Below, piece after piece: positions 32,266 through 45,179 of a DNA stretch of 64,000 nucleotides. Location of the stretch: NCBI GenBank assembly GCA_027886175.1, contig JAJNNQ010000031.1, positions 1,278,501 to 1,342,500 of the forward strand, given 5' to 3'. Made by a program: the position numbers and the translations under genes. Source of the DNA: Phylloscopus collybita (taxonomy: Eukaryota; Chordata; Aves; Passeriformes; Phylloscopidae). The notes beneath the pieces are model-generated. The model saw nothing but the letters and a program-made list of their open reading frames with translations, was not told the DNA's origin and made no database searches. Each line of letters starts with the position of its first letter. Within the stretch, counting starts at the first letter, position 1.

Positions 32266-33890
32266 TCTCCCCTGTGGCTGCACTCAGTAATTAGAGGTCT
32301 GGAGTTAACGACCCCACTCACCATCACTGCCTGCATTCTGTGCCCAGACTCCGTGTCCTGCTCCAGCCATGCTCCCACAGAATTCCCTCAGCACTGAACC
32401 ACTGGATAATTTTCCAAGTGCCTGGGAAAGAAAAAGAGGAGAACAATCCCGTGATTTTTTTTCCACATTTCCTAAAACACACTGAGATTTGTTATCATTA
32501 AAAATCCCTCCTCGGTTTTCCCCACGTTTTAACTCCCTTATCCTGCCCCCCTCAGCTCCTCATTCCCAGGTGGGTTCTTTCCATTTCCCATCCCATTTTA
32601 ATCCCTCTTCACCTGAGCCAAAGGGATGCAAGGGCTGGAACAACTCAGACGAATTAAATAAATGATTTATTTAATTATTCTCACAGCATTTCCGCATGGA
32701 CTCCTCGTTAATAACAAATTTCCATCTGTCCTGAACACCAACCAACGGGCTCTCCCTGCTGAGGGATTCCCAGGAAGCTGATTTCAAATCCTAGGAATTG
32801 CTGTGCCAGGGTTACAACACATTCCAGTTCCACAGCAGTCACGGGGAATGGTTTTATTAGAGGGGGGAAAAAAACCAAAAAAAGAGGAAAAAAAAGCCAA
32901 ATTTCCCAGCAAAACCGTGGATGCTCCATCCCAGGAAGTGCCCAAGGTTGGAAGGGTTTGGAGCAATCTGGGCCAGGGGAAGGATTCCTTGTCCATGGAA
33001 TGGGATGAGCTTGAAGGTCCCTTCCACCCTAAAGCATCCCAGGATCCTGTGATTCCATAAAATCCCCTCCTCCAAACCTCCAAAAGGAAGAAGCTTCCCC
33101 CCGCAAAAAATTAAGATTTTAACTGAAATTTAACCTAACAAGGAATAACAATTTCACTGAAACTCAGCCTAACAAGGTTCATAGGAAAAGGAGGAAGGGA
33201 AAAAAAAATCCCGAGGTTCTGAGCTCCCACTTCCTGGAAGAACCCAACTTTTACCCCATTATCCTGCAGCAAAGCAGAGGGAAATGCCTGCCCCAAACCC
33301 TGCAGGAAAGGCAGGAAAAGCAGGATTTGGGGACAGGAGGCAAACTGAGGAATCTGCCAGCATTTCCCAGAACTGACCCCACACAGTGAGAGGGGGGGGA
33401 ATTATGGAGGCTGCAAATCCAAGAGAATGACAACTCAGGATTCCAATCCCTGATTTGCCTCTTCCCTGGATTAAAAACCTCACTTTTCTGTAAATATAAA
33501 CCAATTTTTGGGATTTTTCCCTGCAATCCCCCCAGCCCCTGGTTAGCCCCACAGCCCAGGCCATGTCCAAAATTCCCAATAGGGAATTTTTTCAGGCTCA
33601 AAGACCCAGGATCCCTCAGTGCTCCCTGCAAACCTCTGCACCCCCTTTCCCAATATACCTGCAAACCCCTTCATCCCCTTTCCCAATATACCTGCAAGGT
33701 AAAATAAACATGGATACAGCAGAAGTCCCAGTTCTCGTGCTGTATTTCCCCACCAGTGCTGGGAATTCAATTCTTGAGTGAAACTTGGGGTAATTTCTGA
33801 CTTTTCTAGACTGAAAATGTGGAAATTCAAGCAGCACAGGGGTGGAGGTAGGGAATTAAACAGTGTTCAGAAGCAACCCAGCAGAATTTT
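32266..33890. other. Unassigned sequence with one CR1 tail
   Basis: Includes a sense CR1 3' end at about 32925-33060 (aagtgcccaaggttggaagg ... ggtcccttccacccta ... ctgtgattcca). A 34-bp near-duplication, cccctttcccaatatacctg, occurs at 33640-33695. Nothing else recognised. Confidence 0.5.
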
Positions 33891-33892
33891 GA

Positions 33893-34437
33893 GGAATCAC
33901 AGAATTCCAGGTGGGTTTGGGTGGGAAGGGCCATTAAGGATTATCCCATTCCCACCCCCAAGGACACCTCCCACCATCCCAGGCTGCTCCTGGGCACTGC
34001 CAGGGATCCACAGCTGCTCTGGGAATCCCAGCCCAGCCAGGAATTCCCAATTCCCAATCTCCCAGCCAGCCCTGCCCTCTGGCAGTGGGAGCCATTCCCT
34101 GTGTCCTGTCCCTCTGTCCCTTGTCCCCAGTCCCTCTGCAGCTCTCCTGGAGCCCCTTCAGGCCCTGCCAGGGGCTGGGAGCTCTCCCTGGAGCCTTCCC
34201 TTCTCCAGGGGAACATTCCCAGCTCTCCCTGGTGCCTTCCCTTCTCCAGGGGAACATTCCCAGCTCTCCCTGGTGCCTTCCCTTCTCCAGGGGAACATTC
34301 CCAGCTCTCCCTAGAGCCTTCCCTTCTCCAGGGGAACATTCCCAGCTCTCCCTGGAGCCTTCCCTTCTCCAGGGGAACATTCCCAGCTCTCCCTGGAGCC
34401 TTCCCTTCTCCAGGGGAACATTCCCAGCTCTCCCAGG
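33893..34437 (-). mobile_element. CR1 LINE 3' end with 41-bp VNTR (6 units)
   Basis: Antisense copy. Units 2 and 3 carry ctggtgcc and unit 4 ctagagcc in place of ctggagcc, so the array has grown by local duplication after insertion. Confidence 0.85.
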
Positions 34438-35950
34438 CCTTGCTGGCCTCATTCCAGGAGGTCAAAGCCCTTCATTCCCAAATGGGCACTTCCTGTAAAT
34501 CCGGCTCAGCAGAGCCCTGAGCTGCTCCTTAATCCTCTGTCACTCCTCAGGCTGATCACGGGTGAAGTGTCCTAAGCCTCAGCAGGACAGGAATAATCCG
34601 GGCATGGAAATTCCCAAAGGAAATCCTCAAGAAAAGCAGAGGGATTGTCCAGCTTCTTTCTCACCCAGCTCTTGGAGTGATTCAGCAAAGTTGGAATTCC
34701 AGAGTCCACGTTGATTAAATCTTCCCAATTAATGCCAGAACTACTCTGACCTCAGGGTGACATCACCAACCTGCAGGACTCCCAACTTTCCTTGGCCACC
34801 TTGAATTCCCAGGAATACCAAACCTGACTGCCCACATCCCAGTGCTTGGATAAGGAAGGATACAAAAATCCAAATTATCACCAGGGGAGCTTTGTTCCCA
34901 ACCAAAATCTTCCTGTTTTTATAGAAAGAAACTTAACCCAGGTCAGGGTTAAATCCCTAAAGCAGCACCTGACGCTCAGGGATGCTCCTGCTCATGAGCA
35001 CCCAGCCTGTGGCAGCAGAACTGGAATTTTTCATGGAATTTTTAGGAAATTTGGGAGGAAAACCTCCCCAAAACCCCGCAGCAAAAAGGGTTTGAGGCTT
35101 CCAGGACTCGCCTGCTCAGGCAGAGCCACAGAGGGCTGGGGAAGTTTGCCAGGAGGAATTCCCAAGCAGGAATTAAACCACTCACAAATCTTATTTTTCC
35201 GCCTAAGAAAGGCAGAATCCTCGAGCAGAATTCCCTCTGACAAACTAAAGGATTATTTCTCCCAGCTGTCCTGGGAATCACCACAAAACAAAACTCGGCC
35301 AGGAAGGTTTGAAACTCCCCCTTTCCAATTTAAAATTTCAGGGCCACGTTGATCTAAGCAAATCTGAACATAAAATCCGCCCCCCCCCCAAAAATCATCC
35401 TTTAATTCCACGGGCAGCTCATTAATTCATGGATAACGAAGAACTTTTAATGCCAGAACTGGCAGACTCCAAGATCAATCCAGGAAAGCTTTTGCACATT
35501 TAGTAAGGAATAAAAATAGGGGGAAATAAAAAGGGAAAAATTAAAAAAAGGAATCAGGTACCTTGAGTCAGAGCCACGCAGTGTTTTGTGTTTCAAGAAC
35601 TCAGATTTTCCTGCCTCTCCCCTCTCCTGATATTTATTAATAGCCCCGCTCCTCCCTTGGGAATTCATTCCTGTGCCTCAGGAATTCAAGTGGAAAAGCC
35701 TCATTAATTGCTCTCAGCCCAGATCTCAGGAGGAAAACCTGCCCTGCCTTTGGGGGGAATTCTGGCCACGGTCACAGGACCCCAGGCTCCCCAGCTCCAT
35801 CCTCCCAGCACCACATTCCCAACAGCTCCACAGCCACTCAGCCTGGGAATGGGGAGAGTTTTTGTGGGTTCATTCCCTCCTTTCAAGTCCTGGAGCTGTG
35901 CTGGTGCAAAAACCTGCAGATCATCCAAATGAAGAGTTTTAAAAAACCCC
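34438..35950. other. Unique sequence, 5' intron
   Basis: About 1.5 kb with no array and no recognised element, one of the few long unique stretches between the two genes. No coding exon is supported. Confidence 0.5.
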
Positions 35951-35954
35951 TAAA

Positions 35955-36125
35955 TTTTCCTGGAACTCACAAAGCCATGGAATGGTTTGGATGGGAAGGG
36001 ACAGCAATCCAAGGGCAGTTTCCACAATCCCAGGGTGCTCCCAGCCCCACCCAACCCAGCCTTGGACACTCCCAGGGATGGAGCAGCCACAGATCCCCTG
36101 GAACAACCAAAATTTTGGGAATTAA
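35955..36125 (-). mobile_element. CR1 3' end, older copy
   Basis: Plus strand reads ccatggaatggtttggatgg, then cccagccttggacactccca and gatggagcagccacagatcc. It is antisense CR1, diverged. Confidence 0.7.
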
Positions 36126-36234
36126 CCCCCACCTCTCAGAGGACAACTCCTTTCCCTGTATGTTACAAGCTCAAAATCCTCCTCCCACTCCTTTTTCCAG
36201 GTTTTTCCCTCAAGCACACTCCACCTATAAAAGC

Positions 36235-36660
36235 AAATTGAAGGACTTTGCTCACCAACTTCCCAAATTCCTCCTTCCCAGACAGCTCCCATTCCCAAAC
36301 CTCCACCTTCCCCAGGATTTCTCCTTGAAGGACTTTGCTCACCAACTTCCCAAATTCCTCCTTCCCAGCCAAGCTCCCATTCCCAAACTTTTCCCAGGAT
36401 TTCTCCCCCTGGAAGAGCCTCAAATTGAAGGACTTTGCTCACGAGCTTCCCAAATTCCCCATTCCCAAACCTCCACCTTCCCCAGGATTTCTCTTTGAAG
36501 GACTTTGCTCACCAACTTCCCAAATTCCCCATTCCCAAACCTCCACCTTTCCCAGGATTTCTCCCTGAAGAACTTTGCTCACCAACTTCCCTAACTCCTC
36601 ACTCCCAGCCAGCTCCCGTTCCCCAAACCTCCACCTTCCCCAGGATTCCCTCACTTCTTC
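36235..36660. repeat. Tandem array, unit about 60-100 bp
   Basis: Six units of gaaggactttgctcaccaac, ttcccaaattcc and aaacctccaccttccccagg, of variable length because an internal cttcccagccagctcccatt segment is present or absent. Confidence 0.9.
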
Positions 36661-37374
36661 CCATCCAGCAAATCAGGAAAGAACCCAAATTTCTCAGCAC
36701 CAAAAGGCCCCTGGGGCAACCCAGGAATTGTTTAAATCCCGCTCATTCCAGCATCAAACTCCTCCTCACAAAGGGACTGGAATCTCCTCTGCCCATTCCT
36801 GGTTTTTTGGTTTTTTGTTTTTTGGTTTTTTTTGCCTCATCTCCTGTTGTTTTTTTTTTTTTTGTTGGGATTGATCAGCTCTCCCTGCGTGGGATTTCAA
36901 AATAAAACACAAAAAAAAAAAAACACCAAACCTATTTATTTTCCTGTCTCCATGAGAGTGCAGCCACGTGGAGCTCAAGCCTCCCACAGCTCCAGGCGAA
37001 GTTTTCCTTGGATTCACCCTCTGGAATTTTCTGACATTAAAAAAAATAAAATAAAATAAAATAAAATAAAAATAATAAAGGAGAGATTCTCAATTTCTTA
37101 TTTCCAGACAATTCTGCTTTTCTCTCATCAGCCCCAATTTTGCTGTCAGCCACCAGTGGGCTTGGATTCCCACATTCCCACGTTTTCCAAACCCCAAAAT
37201 CCCATTAAATGTTGGGAGAAAGCAGCTCCATCCCATCCCCCATGTTCCCACATGGAAAAAAAAACAAACCAAAAACCCAGGAGCTGTTTCTGGAGCAGGT
37301 GGGAAGAAGGTGGGAACAGACAGAAAACCCCAGAACCGTGTGGGATGGCGTCCCCCGCCTTCCAGGCTTGATTT

Positions 37375-38060
37375 GGGGGGGAAAAAAAGCAGATTTTTCC
37401 ATTAAAAAAGGAGATTTTTACCCCAAAAAGCAGATTTTTAGGCAAGTAAATCACCTTTTTTGAGCAGAAACAGAGATTTTTAGACAAGAAAACCACTTTT
37501 GCACAAGCAAAGCAGATTTTAACACAATAAAAAGAGGTTTTTAGTCAAAAAAACGTGGGCTTTACCCAAGAAAAGCTGATTTTTACCCAAAAAAAGCAGA
37601 TTTTTAGGCAAGAAAACCACTTTTTTAAGCAGAAATGTGGACTTGTAGACAAGAAAATTACTTTGGCACGAGAAAAGCAGATTTTTAGGCAAGAAAATCA
37701 CTTTTTTTCAGAAGAAACACAGATTTTTAGGCAAGAAAATCACTTTTGCACAAGAAAAGCAGATTTTTACACAATAACAGGAGGTATTTACTCAAAAAAC
37801 ATGGTTTTTACCCAAAAAAAGCTGATTTTTACCCAAAAAAAGCAGATTTTTAGGCAAGAAAATCACTTTTTTTCAGAAGAAACACAGATTTTTAGGCAAG
37901 AAAATCACTTTTGCACAAGAAAAGCACAATAACAGGAGGTATTTACTCAAAAAAATGTGGTTTTTTACCCAAGAAAAGCCGATTTTTACCTCCCCAAATG
38001 AGGTTTTTACTCAAGAAAACGTGGGTTTTACTCAAAAAAAACCGATTTTTTTTTTACACT
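37375..38060. repeat. Minisatellite (agcagatttttaggcaagaa)
   Basis: About 20-30-bp units mixing agcagatttttaccc, ggcaagaaaatcacttttt and gcacaagaaaagcag, with a higher-order repeat near 37680-37940. A-rich on the plus strand. Confidence 0.9.
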
Positions 38061-38734
38061 GGTGTTTTCCCCAGCGCTTTCACTGCTAACACAAAACACC
38101 AAGCGCGCAGCACGAGAGGAAAATTTCAAAAAACGCCAAAAGCCACCTGAATATAACCTAAAAACGCCTCCGAAAAACCCAAAAAAACACCTAAATATAA
38201 CCTAAAAACGCCCAAAAATACCTAAAAAAACCCCAAAAATATCAAATTTTAAGGCCTGGCCTCCCCTCCCCAGCCCAGAGTTAAAACAATCTTTGCCTCC
38301 ATCATTCCCGGCCGTGCCTTAATCTCCCATTAATCTTTCCTCCCGCTATTCCAAATAAATTCCAGCCGCTGTTTTCCATCCAAAAAAAAAAGGGGCTTTT
38401 ATCGGTTTTTATCTTTTTATTCATTCGGACTGATTCGATTTCTAAGGGAAAAAATGGAAAAATCAACTCGATTTTTTTTTTTTTTACCCCGATTCCTGGG
38501 AAAGCAGCAACTTGGGGATTTTCGAGGAAAATCCCGGTTTTTAACAGCCGTGCTAAATCCCATTTCCAGCAGGCCGGGCTGCTCCTCTCCTTATTTCCCA
38601 TTGAAGTGGAATTTCAAGGGGATTTTAATTGAAAAAAAAAAAAAAATAAATTCAGTGAGTCCCACTCTGGAAAAAAAAAAAAAAAAAAACACCGGGAAAA
38701 AAAAAAGGGAAGCGGCCAGACTGAGGCACTTCCA

Positions 38735-39380
38735 GGGAAACCTGCGGCTGGGAATGACAGCCCCCAGCATCATTCCAGGGAATCCTGGCAGCTCAGAATT
38801 CCAGGGAAATCCTACGGCTGAAATCCACAGCCCAAGACAATATTCCAGGGAATCCTGACAGCTCAAAACATCATTCCAGGGCAACCTGCGGCTGGAATAG
38901 CCCCGGACTCGATTCCAGGGAAATCCTGGCAGCTCAGAATTCCAGGGAAATCCTGGCAGCTCAGAATTCCAGGGCAACCTGCGGCTGGAATAGCCCCGGA
39001 CTCGATTCCAGAGAATCCTGGAAGCTCAGAATTCCAGGGAAATCCTGCGGCTGAAATCCACGGTCCGAAACATTATTCCAGGGAATCCTGACAGACCCAA
39101 GCGCTATTGCAGGGAATCCTGGCAGCTCAGAATTCCAGGGAATCCCGGCAGCTCAGAATTCCAGGGGAACCCTGCGGCTGAAATCCACGGTCCGAAACAT
39201 TATTCCAGGGAATCCTAGGGCTGAAATCCACAGTCCCTGAGCGCTATTCCAGGGAATCCTGACAGCTCCAAACGCTTTTTTTTTTTTTTTTTTCCGGGGA
39301 AACCTACGCTTGAAATCCCCAACCCGAGACGTTACTGCAGGGAATCCTGAGAGCCCAGACGCGCTATTCCAGGAAAACCT
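38735..39380. repeat. Tandem array, about 60-bp unit (ccagggaatcctggcagctc)
   Basis: Units of attccagggaaatcctggca, gctcagaattccagggaaac and ctgcggctgaaatccac, with a 17-base T run at about 39277-39293. It borders the CpG island on its left. Confidence 0.9.
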
Positions 39381-39384
39381 GGGG

Positions 39385-40570
39385 ATGAAATGGATAAAAC
39401 GCCGCTCCGTCCCTACCATAAGCAGCCTCGGCGCGGTTTTCCAGGGATATCTGGATCCGGCGGCGCTTCCCCGGGGAGCTCCCGAGGCCGGGATCGGGTC
39501 AGGGCCGGTCACACCTCGCTGGCCCAGCCCGGCTGAGCCCGGATTAAGCAAAGCTCCCTGGAAAGGCGGGATCAGGGAGAGCGGGGCGGGGGGGGGAGCG
39601 CAGCCGGGAGCCGCGGGATCCCTCGGGATAACGGAGCCGGGAGCCGCGGGATCCCTCGGGATAACGGAGCCGGGAGCCGGGGGATCCCTCGGGATAACGG
39701 AGCCGGGGGATCCCTCGGGATAACGGAGCCGGGAGATCCCTCGGGATAGCGGAGCCGGGGGGAGCCCAGCACGGCCCCCTCCGGCCTCACCTGCGGCGCA
39801 GCCCCGAGATCAGAACCGGCCCGGGGGGTTCAGCATCACCCGGGCGTTCAGCACCTCTACTCCTGGCGGTGTCAGCAGGGTTCTGGAAGGTCCGGCACCT
39901 CCAGCCCGGGGGTCTCAGCAGGGTCCTGGAGGGTTCAGCATCACCCGGGGGTTCCGCGGGGCTCAGCAGTGTCCGGGGGCGTTCAGCACCGTCAGTCCGG
40001 GGATACAGCAGCGTCTGCTGGGCGCTCAAGCCCCGTCAGGCCAGGGCTTCAGCAGGCTCCTGGAGGATCCAGCACCTCCAGTCCGAGGGCTCAGCAACGT
40101 CCAGCGAGGCTCAGCACCACCGGGGGATAAGCCCCGTCAGTCCGGGGGTTCAGCAGCATCCAGGGCGGGATGTCAGCAGCATCCAGGGGGTCTCGGCAGC
40201 ATCCAGGGGGTCTCGGCAGTGTCCGGGGGGGGTCTCAGCCTCCAGCGGGGGCTCGGCGCGGAGCCGCCGCCCTCCTCCTCCTCCTCATGGCCGGGGCTGA
40301 GCGCGGAGAGCGGCGGGAGCGGCCCCGGCAGCGGCCCCGCCTCGGCCCCGCCTCGGCCGCAATGGCCGCGGCTCCCGCGATGCTGCGGCTCGGCCCGGGG
40401 ACAGCGGGGAGCGACGGGAGAGCGGCGGGAGAGGGAGGGAGGGATGAGGGGAGAGAGGGAGGGATGAGGGGAGAGAGGGAGGAAGGGCCGGGCAGGTGCC
40501 GGGGGCGGCTCCGGCCTCGCCAATGGCGCGGGGAGGGAAGGGGCGGGGGCGGCGCGGGAGGGAGGGAGAG
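39385..40570 (-). promoter_or_regulatory. GALNT13: CpG island, likely GALNT13 promoter and non-coding exon
   Basis: A dense CpG region with GC boxes (ccccgcctcggccccgcctc at about 40334-40353). On the minus strand a consensus donor, gccgcag|gtgagg, lies at 39790/39791 and is the natural partner for the acceptor at 29930. The likely transcript starts within about 39.9-40.5 kb and splices over 9.9 kb to the coding exon. There is no TATA box. The exact start site cannot be seen, and a different, unrecognised transcript using the island is possible. Confidence 0.55.
39600..39765. repeat. 33-bp minisatellite inside the CpG island
   Basis: Six units of cgggataacggagccgggag, with variable length, ending just downstream of the predicted first-exon donor. 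Confidence 0.9.
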
Positions 40571-40639
40571 GCGGGGATGGGGAGCGGGGGCAGCGGGCGT
40601 GGGGAGGGGATCGGGGGTCGGGATGGGGGCTGAGGGGAG

Positions 40640-41570
40640 CGGGATGGGGCTGAGGCTGGAATGCTGAGGGGATCGGGGGTCGGGATGGGGCTGAGGCTGG
40701 AATGCTGAGGGGGTCGGGATGGGGCTGAGGAGAGCAGGGGAAGGCTGGAATGCTGAGGGGATCGGGAGTCGGGATGGGGCTGAGGGGGTCGGGGGTCGGG
40801 ATGGGGGCTGAGGGGAGCGGGATGGGGGCTGAGGGGATCGGGGAAGGCTGGAATGCTGAGGGGATCGGGGGTCGGGATGGAGCTGAGGCTGGAATGCTGA
40901 GAGGGTCGGGATGGGGCTGAGGGGAGCAGGGGAAGGCTGGAATGCTGAGGGGATCGGGAGTCGGGATGGGGCTGAGGGGAGCGGAGAGAGGCGGGAATGC
41001 TGAGGGGATCGGGGGTCGGGATGGGGGCTGAGGGGAGCAGAGGAAAGCTTGGAATGCTGAGGGGGTCGGGATGGGGCTGAGGGGAGCGGAGAGAGGCGGG
41101 AATGCTGAGGGGATCGGGATGGGGCTGAGGCTGCAATGCTGAGGGGATCGGGGGTCGGGATGGGGGCTGAGGGGAGCGGAGGGAGGCTGCAATGCTGAGG
41201 GAGGGGGGTGTGAGAATGTGGGAAGCGGTGAGGAGGAGAGCAGAGGGATGCGGGATGAGGAGAGCCGGGCACCGGAGGAGGTGGGATGTGGGACGGGGCG
41301 CTGAGGGGAGCGGGGGAAGGCGGGGATGGTGAGGGGATCGAGGGTTGGGATGAGGCGCTGAGGGGAGCAGGGGAAGGCGGGGATGGTGAGGGGATCGAGG
41401 GTTGGGATGAGGCGCTGAGGGGAGCGGGGGAAGGCGGGGATGGTGAGGGGATCGAGGGTTGGGATGAGGCGCTGAGGGGAGCGGGGGAAGGCGGGGATGG
41501 TGAGGGGATGGGGGAATGTGGGGAATGCGGGATGAGGCGCTGAGGGGCCGAGGAGAGCAGGGAAAGCAGG
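40640..41570. repeat. GC-rich minisatellites next to the CpG island
   Basis: 40640-41210 has units of gctgaggggatcgggggtcg and ggatggggctgaggggagcg in mixed order. 41290-41560 has four cleaner units of about 57 bp with gatggtgaggggatcgaggg. The array gives long proline- and serine-rich spurious frames on the minus strand. Confidence 0.95.
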
Positions 41571-41804
41571 CACGGGCACTGAAGCACATCTCTTGATTCC
41601 AGACCCGCAGCAGAGCAGGTTTCCCGTCCCGAGGGCCGTTCTGGATTCACAGCCCTCACTCCCAGGGGCTCCACATCTCCTGCCAGGTGGAATTCCCTGA
41701 CTTTTTGGAGGGAAATTTGCTCTCTGGGGAAGAAAATCAAAAGGTAAAAGCTGCTCACTCCTCTGTGCAGGAGGAGCAAGGAGAAGACTGCCCAGAGAGG
41801 AGCG

Positions 41805-42308
41805 TTTCTCTCAGGGATTCATGGACAAACCCCAGAATCCTGGAATGCTTTGGGATGGAAAGGGCATTAAATCCCATCCCAATCCATCCAGGGACACCTC
41901 CCACCGCCCCAGGCTGCTCCAGCCCGGCCTTGGGCACTGCCAGGGCTCCAGGGGCAGCCAAAGCTGCTCTGGGAATTCCAGCCCAGCCAGGAATTCCCAA
42001 TTCCCAATCTCCCAGCCAGCCCTGCCCTCTGGCAGTGGGAGCCATTCCCTGTGTCCTGTCCCTCCAGCCCTTGTCCCCAGTCCCCTCTGCAGCTCTCCTG
42101 GGAGCCCCTTCAGGCCCTGCCAGGGGCTGGGAGCTCTCCCTGGAGCCTTCCCTTCTCCAGGGGAACATTCCCAGCTCTCCCTGGAGCCTTCCCTTCTCCA
42201 GGGGAACATTCCCAGCTCTCCCTGGAGCCTTCCCCTTCTCCAGGGGAACATTCCCAGCTCTCCATGGAGCCTTCCCTTCTCCAGGGGAACATTCCCAGCT
42301 CTCTCCAG
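41805..42308 (-). mobile_element. CR1 LINE 3' end with 41-bp VNTR (4 units)
   Basis: Antisense copy, starting near cctggaatgctttgggatgg and ending after four VNTR units at ctctctccagg. Confidence 0.85.
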
Positions 42309-42489
42309 GGAGGTTTTCCTCGGATCCAGGGATCCCCTGCACTCCTCTCCTGCCCGGCAGTGCCAGAAATCTCGGGGCTCCCCACGTTTGGTTGCTGGTT
42401 CAGCAATAAATGGATTTATTTTCAATGAGCACAAATAGAAATGCTTCAACACAGGAAACCTCCCAGCACTTTGGATTTTGGCCCTTACC

Positions 42490-43255
42490 CAAAAGTAGAA
42501 GCGACAAAAACCCCTTTTTTCCTCCTTAAAAAAATTATTAATTAAACAGCTCCCCCTAAAAAATAAGCGATGAAAACATTTTTTCCCCTTAAAGATTAAG
42601 CTGTAAAAACCCTTTTCTTCCTTATAAAATCAGCAATAAAAGCAATTTTTCCCTTTATAAAATAAGCAATAAAAACATTTTTCCCTTTATAAAATAAGGA
42701 ATAAAAGCATTTTTTCCCCTTTATAAAATAAGGAATGAAAGCATTTTTCTTGTACAAAATGAGCAATTAAAGCTTTTTTTTTCTTTAAAAAATAAATAAT
42801 AAAAAGATTTCCCTTTTATAAAATCAGCAATAAAATGATTTTTTCCTTTATCAAATAAGGAATAAAAGCGGGTTTTTTTCTCTATAAAATAAGTAATAAA
42901 AGCATTTTTTTCCTTTATAAAATCAGCCATAAAAGCATTTTTTCCTGTATGAAATCAGCAATAAAAGCATTTTCTTGTATAAAACGAGCAATTAAAGCAT
43001 TTTTTTCCATAAAAAAAAAAAAAAAGTGACAAAAGGATTTTTCCTTTTCTAAATCAGCAGTAAAATCATTTTTCCCTTTATAAAATAAGGAATAAAAGCA
43101 TTTTTCCTTCATAAAACAAGGAATAAATCCTTTTTTTCTTCACAAGATAAGGCATAAAAGGATTTTTCCCTTTATAGAATGGATTTTTCCCTTTATAGAA
43201 TCAGCAATAAAAACATTTTTTTTTCCCTGTACAAAATAAGCAATAAAGCCTTTTT
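42490..43255. repeat. Minisatellite, about 33-bp unit (tttataaaataagcaataaa)
   Basis: Some 22 units of tttttccctttataaaataa gcaataaaagca. AT-rich and closely spaced with canonical aataaa hexamers, so it contains about 20 polyadenylation-signal-like sequences on the plus strand. Confidence 0.95.
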
Positions 43256-43444
43256 TTTTTGCTAATTAAAACACTCAATGAATTATTTAGGGGCCTCTCG
43301 CCCTTTCCCAGCACATCCTGAAAAATTCCCTCCGGGTTTTCCCCCGCTCCGAGCTCCGTGGAGGGAAAGGTGAAAGGATTTTTCCCGAGGAAAGCCGGGA
43401 TTCCAGCATTCCCTGAGGATGAGCCAGGGATTCCTCTGCATTGC

Positions 43445-44365
43445 AGCTCCGGGCCCTGCCCCTCCAGCCTTTCCTGGGAATGCAGGGATGGAGAATTCCC
43501 GGGAAATCTCAGCAATGCCCATTCAGCCCTTCTGGGAATGCAGGGAAGGAGAATTCCCAGGGCCCTGCCCCTTCAGCCTTTCCTGGGAATGCAGGGATGG
43601 AGAATTCCGGGAAATCACAGCAATGCCCCTTCAGCCCTTCCTGGGAATGCAGGGGAAGGAGAATTCCTGGGACTCTGCCCCTCCAGCTCTTCCTGGGAAT
43701 GCAGGGATGGAGAATTCCAGGAAATCTCAGTGGCCCTGCCCCTTCAACCCTTCCTGGGAATGCAGGGAAGAAGAATTCCCGGGAAATCTCAGCAATGCCC
43801 ATTCAGCCCTTCCTGGGAATGCAGGGAAGGAGAATTCCCGGGGCCCTGCCCCTTCAGCCTTTCCTGGGATGCAGGGAAGGAGAATTCCCGGGAAATCACA
43901 GCAATGCCCATTCAGCCCTTCCTGGGAATGCAGGGAAGGAGAATTCCCAGGAAATCACAGCAATGCCCATTCAGCCCTTCCTGGGAATGCAGGAAAGGAG
44001 AATTCCCGGAAATCTCAGCAGTGATCCCTCCAGCCCTTCCTGGGAATGCAGGAAGGAGAATTCCCGGGAAATCACAGGCGCCCTTCCTGGAATGCAGAGC
44101 TGGAGAATTCCTGGGAAAACACAGCGGTGCCCATTCAGCCCTTCCTGGGAATGCAGGATGGAGAATTCCCAGGAAATCTCAGTGGGCCCTGCCCCTTCAA
44201 CCCTTCCTGGAATGCAGGGAAGAAAATTCCTGGGGCTCTGCCCCTCCAGCCCTTCCTGGGAATGCAGGGAAGGGAGAATTCCCGGGATATCACAGCAATG
44301 CCCATTCAGCCCTTCCTGGGAATGCAGGGAAGGAGAATTCCTGGGAAATCCTTTCCCTCCCCACA
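43445..44365. repeat. Minisatellite, about 57-60-bp unit
   Basis: About 16 units of cagcccttcctgggaatgca, gggaaggagaattcccggg and aaatcacagcaatgccc. Some units lack the last third. Open in several frames by chance. Confidence 0.95.
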
Positions 44366-45175
44366 TCAATCCTGACGGGAAGGGCTCTGCTCCGACCCCA
44401 AATCCAAGAAATTCCCAGCCCGTGGAGTGCGGTGCCATGCAAACCATCCTCCAATCCAGGGCAAGGCAGCAAAATTCCACCATGGAATTGTGAGTTTCAT
44501 CCCAAGCCTTGGAAAAGCAGCAGGAAAATCCTTCTGTTTCACTCATGGAAAAATCCTGGGGTGGGCCCTTCCCAAGCATTCCAAGATTTTGGGATGCAGC
44601 AGGACAGGACTGGAAAAAGATCTTTAAATTCTTGGGAAAGAAAGAGAAATTTTTTAGTTGGAAAAAGAAATTCCCACCTAAAAAAAAAAAAAAGCTTTGG
44701 ATGAGTGGAGGTGGGGAATGGATTTTGGACAGAAAGCAAAAAATCCAAGTTTTGCTGGAATTAAAAACTTCTGGGAAAAATAAAAATAATGTTCCCAGAA
44801 AAAAAATCCCTTTGAATTGTGTGCAAGAAAATTCCGTGGAGCCCTTTGGAAACGGGCAAGGAAAGGACAACAAACTCCGAATTTGGCTGGGATGTGCTAA
44901 TTAAAAAATGCTAAATTATCAGCCTGGCAGGCCCAGAACGTTTCCTCTCATTCCAGGTTCCAACATAATTCCAGGATTTTAGGATTCGTTCGTGTTTTCG
45001 GATCTGGCTGCATCCCTGGCCAACCCACAGCAAAGGGAAACCAGGAGAAGCCCTGGAAAGGTTCTCCCCTTTCCCTCATATTCCCTTGGAATTTTTTTTC
45101 CTCCTCTCTCCCGAAGAGAATTTCCCATCCCAGCTGGAGATTTGGGAAATTTTTAAAAAATGAAAATACAAAAAA
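44366..45175. other. Intergenic, unique sequence
   Basis: Nothing recognised beyond short poly-A runs (for example 44680-44692). Confidence 0.5.
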
Positions 45176-45179
45176 AAAA

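Noticed and set aside
40173..41779. Three proline/serine-rich minus-strand frames of 434-514 residues
   Set aside because: They are translations of GC-rich minisatellites next to the CpG island, open in all three frames, with no domain signature.
43358..44704. 448-residue plus-strand frame with CRDGEF/GMQGRRIP repeats
   Set aside because: A 57-60-bp minisatellite that happens to be open; no evidence of coding.
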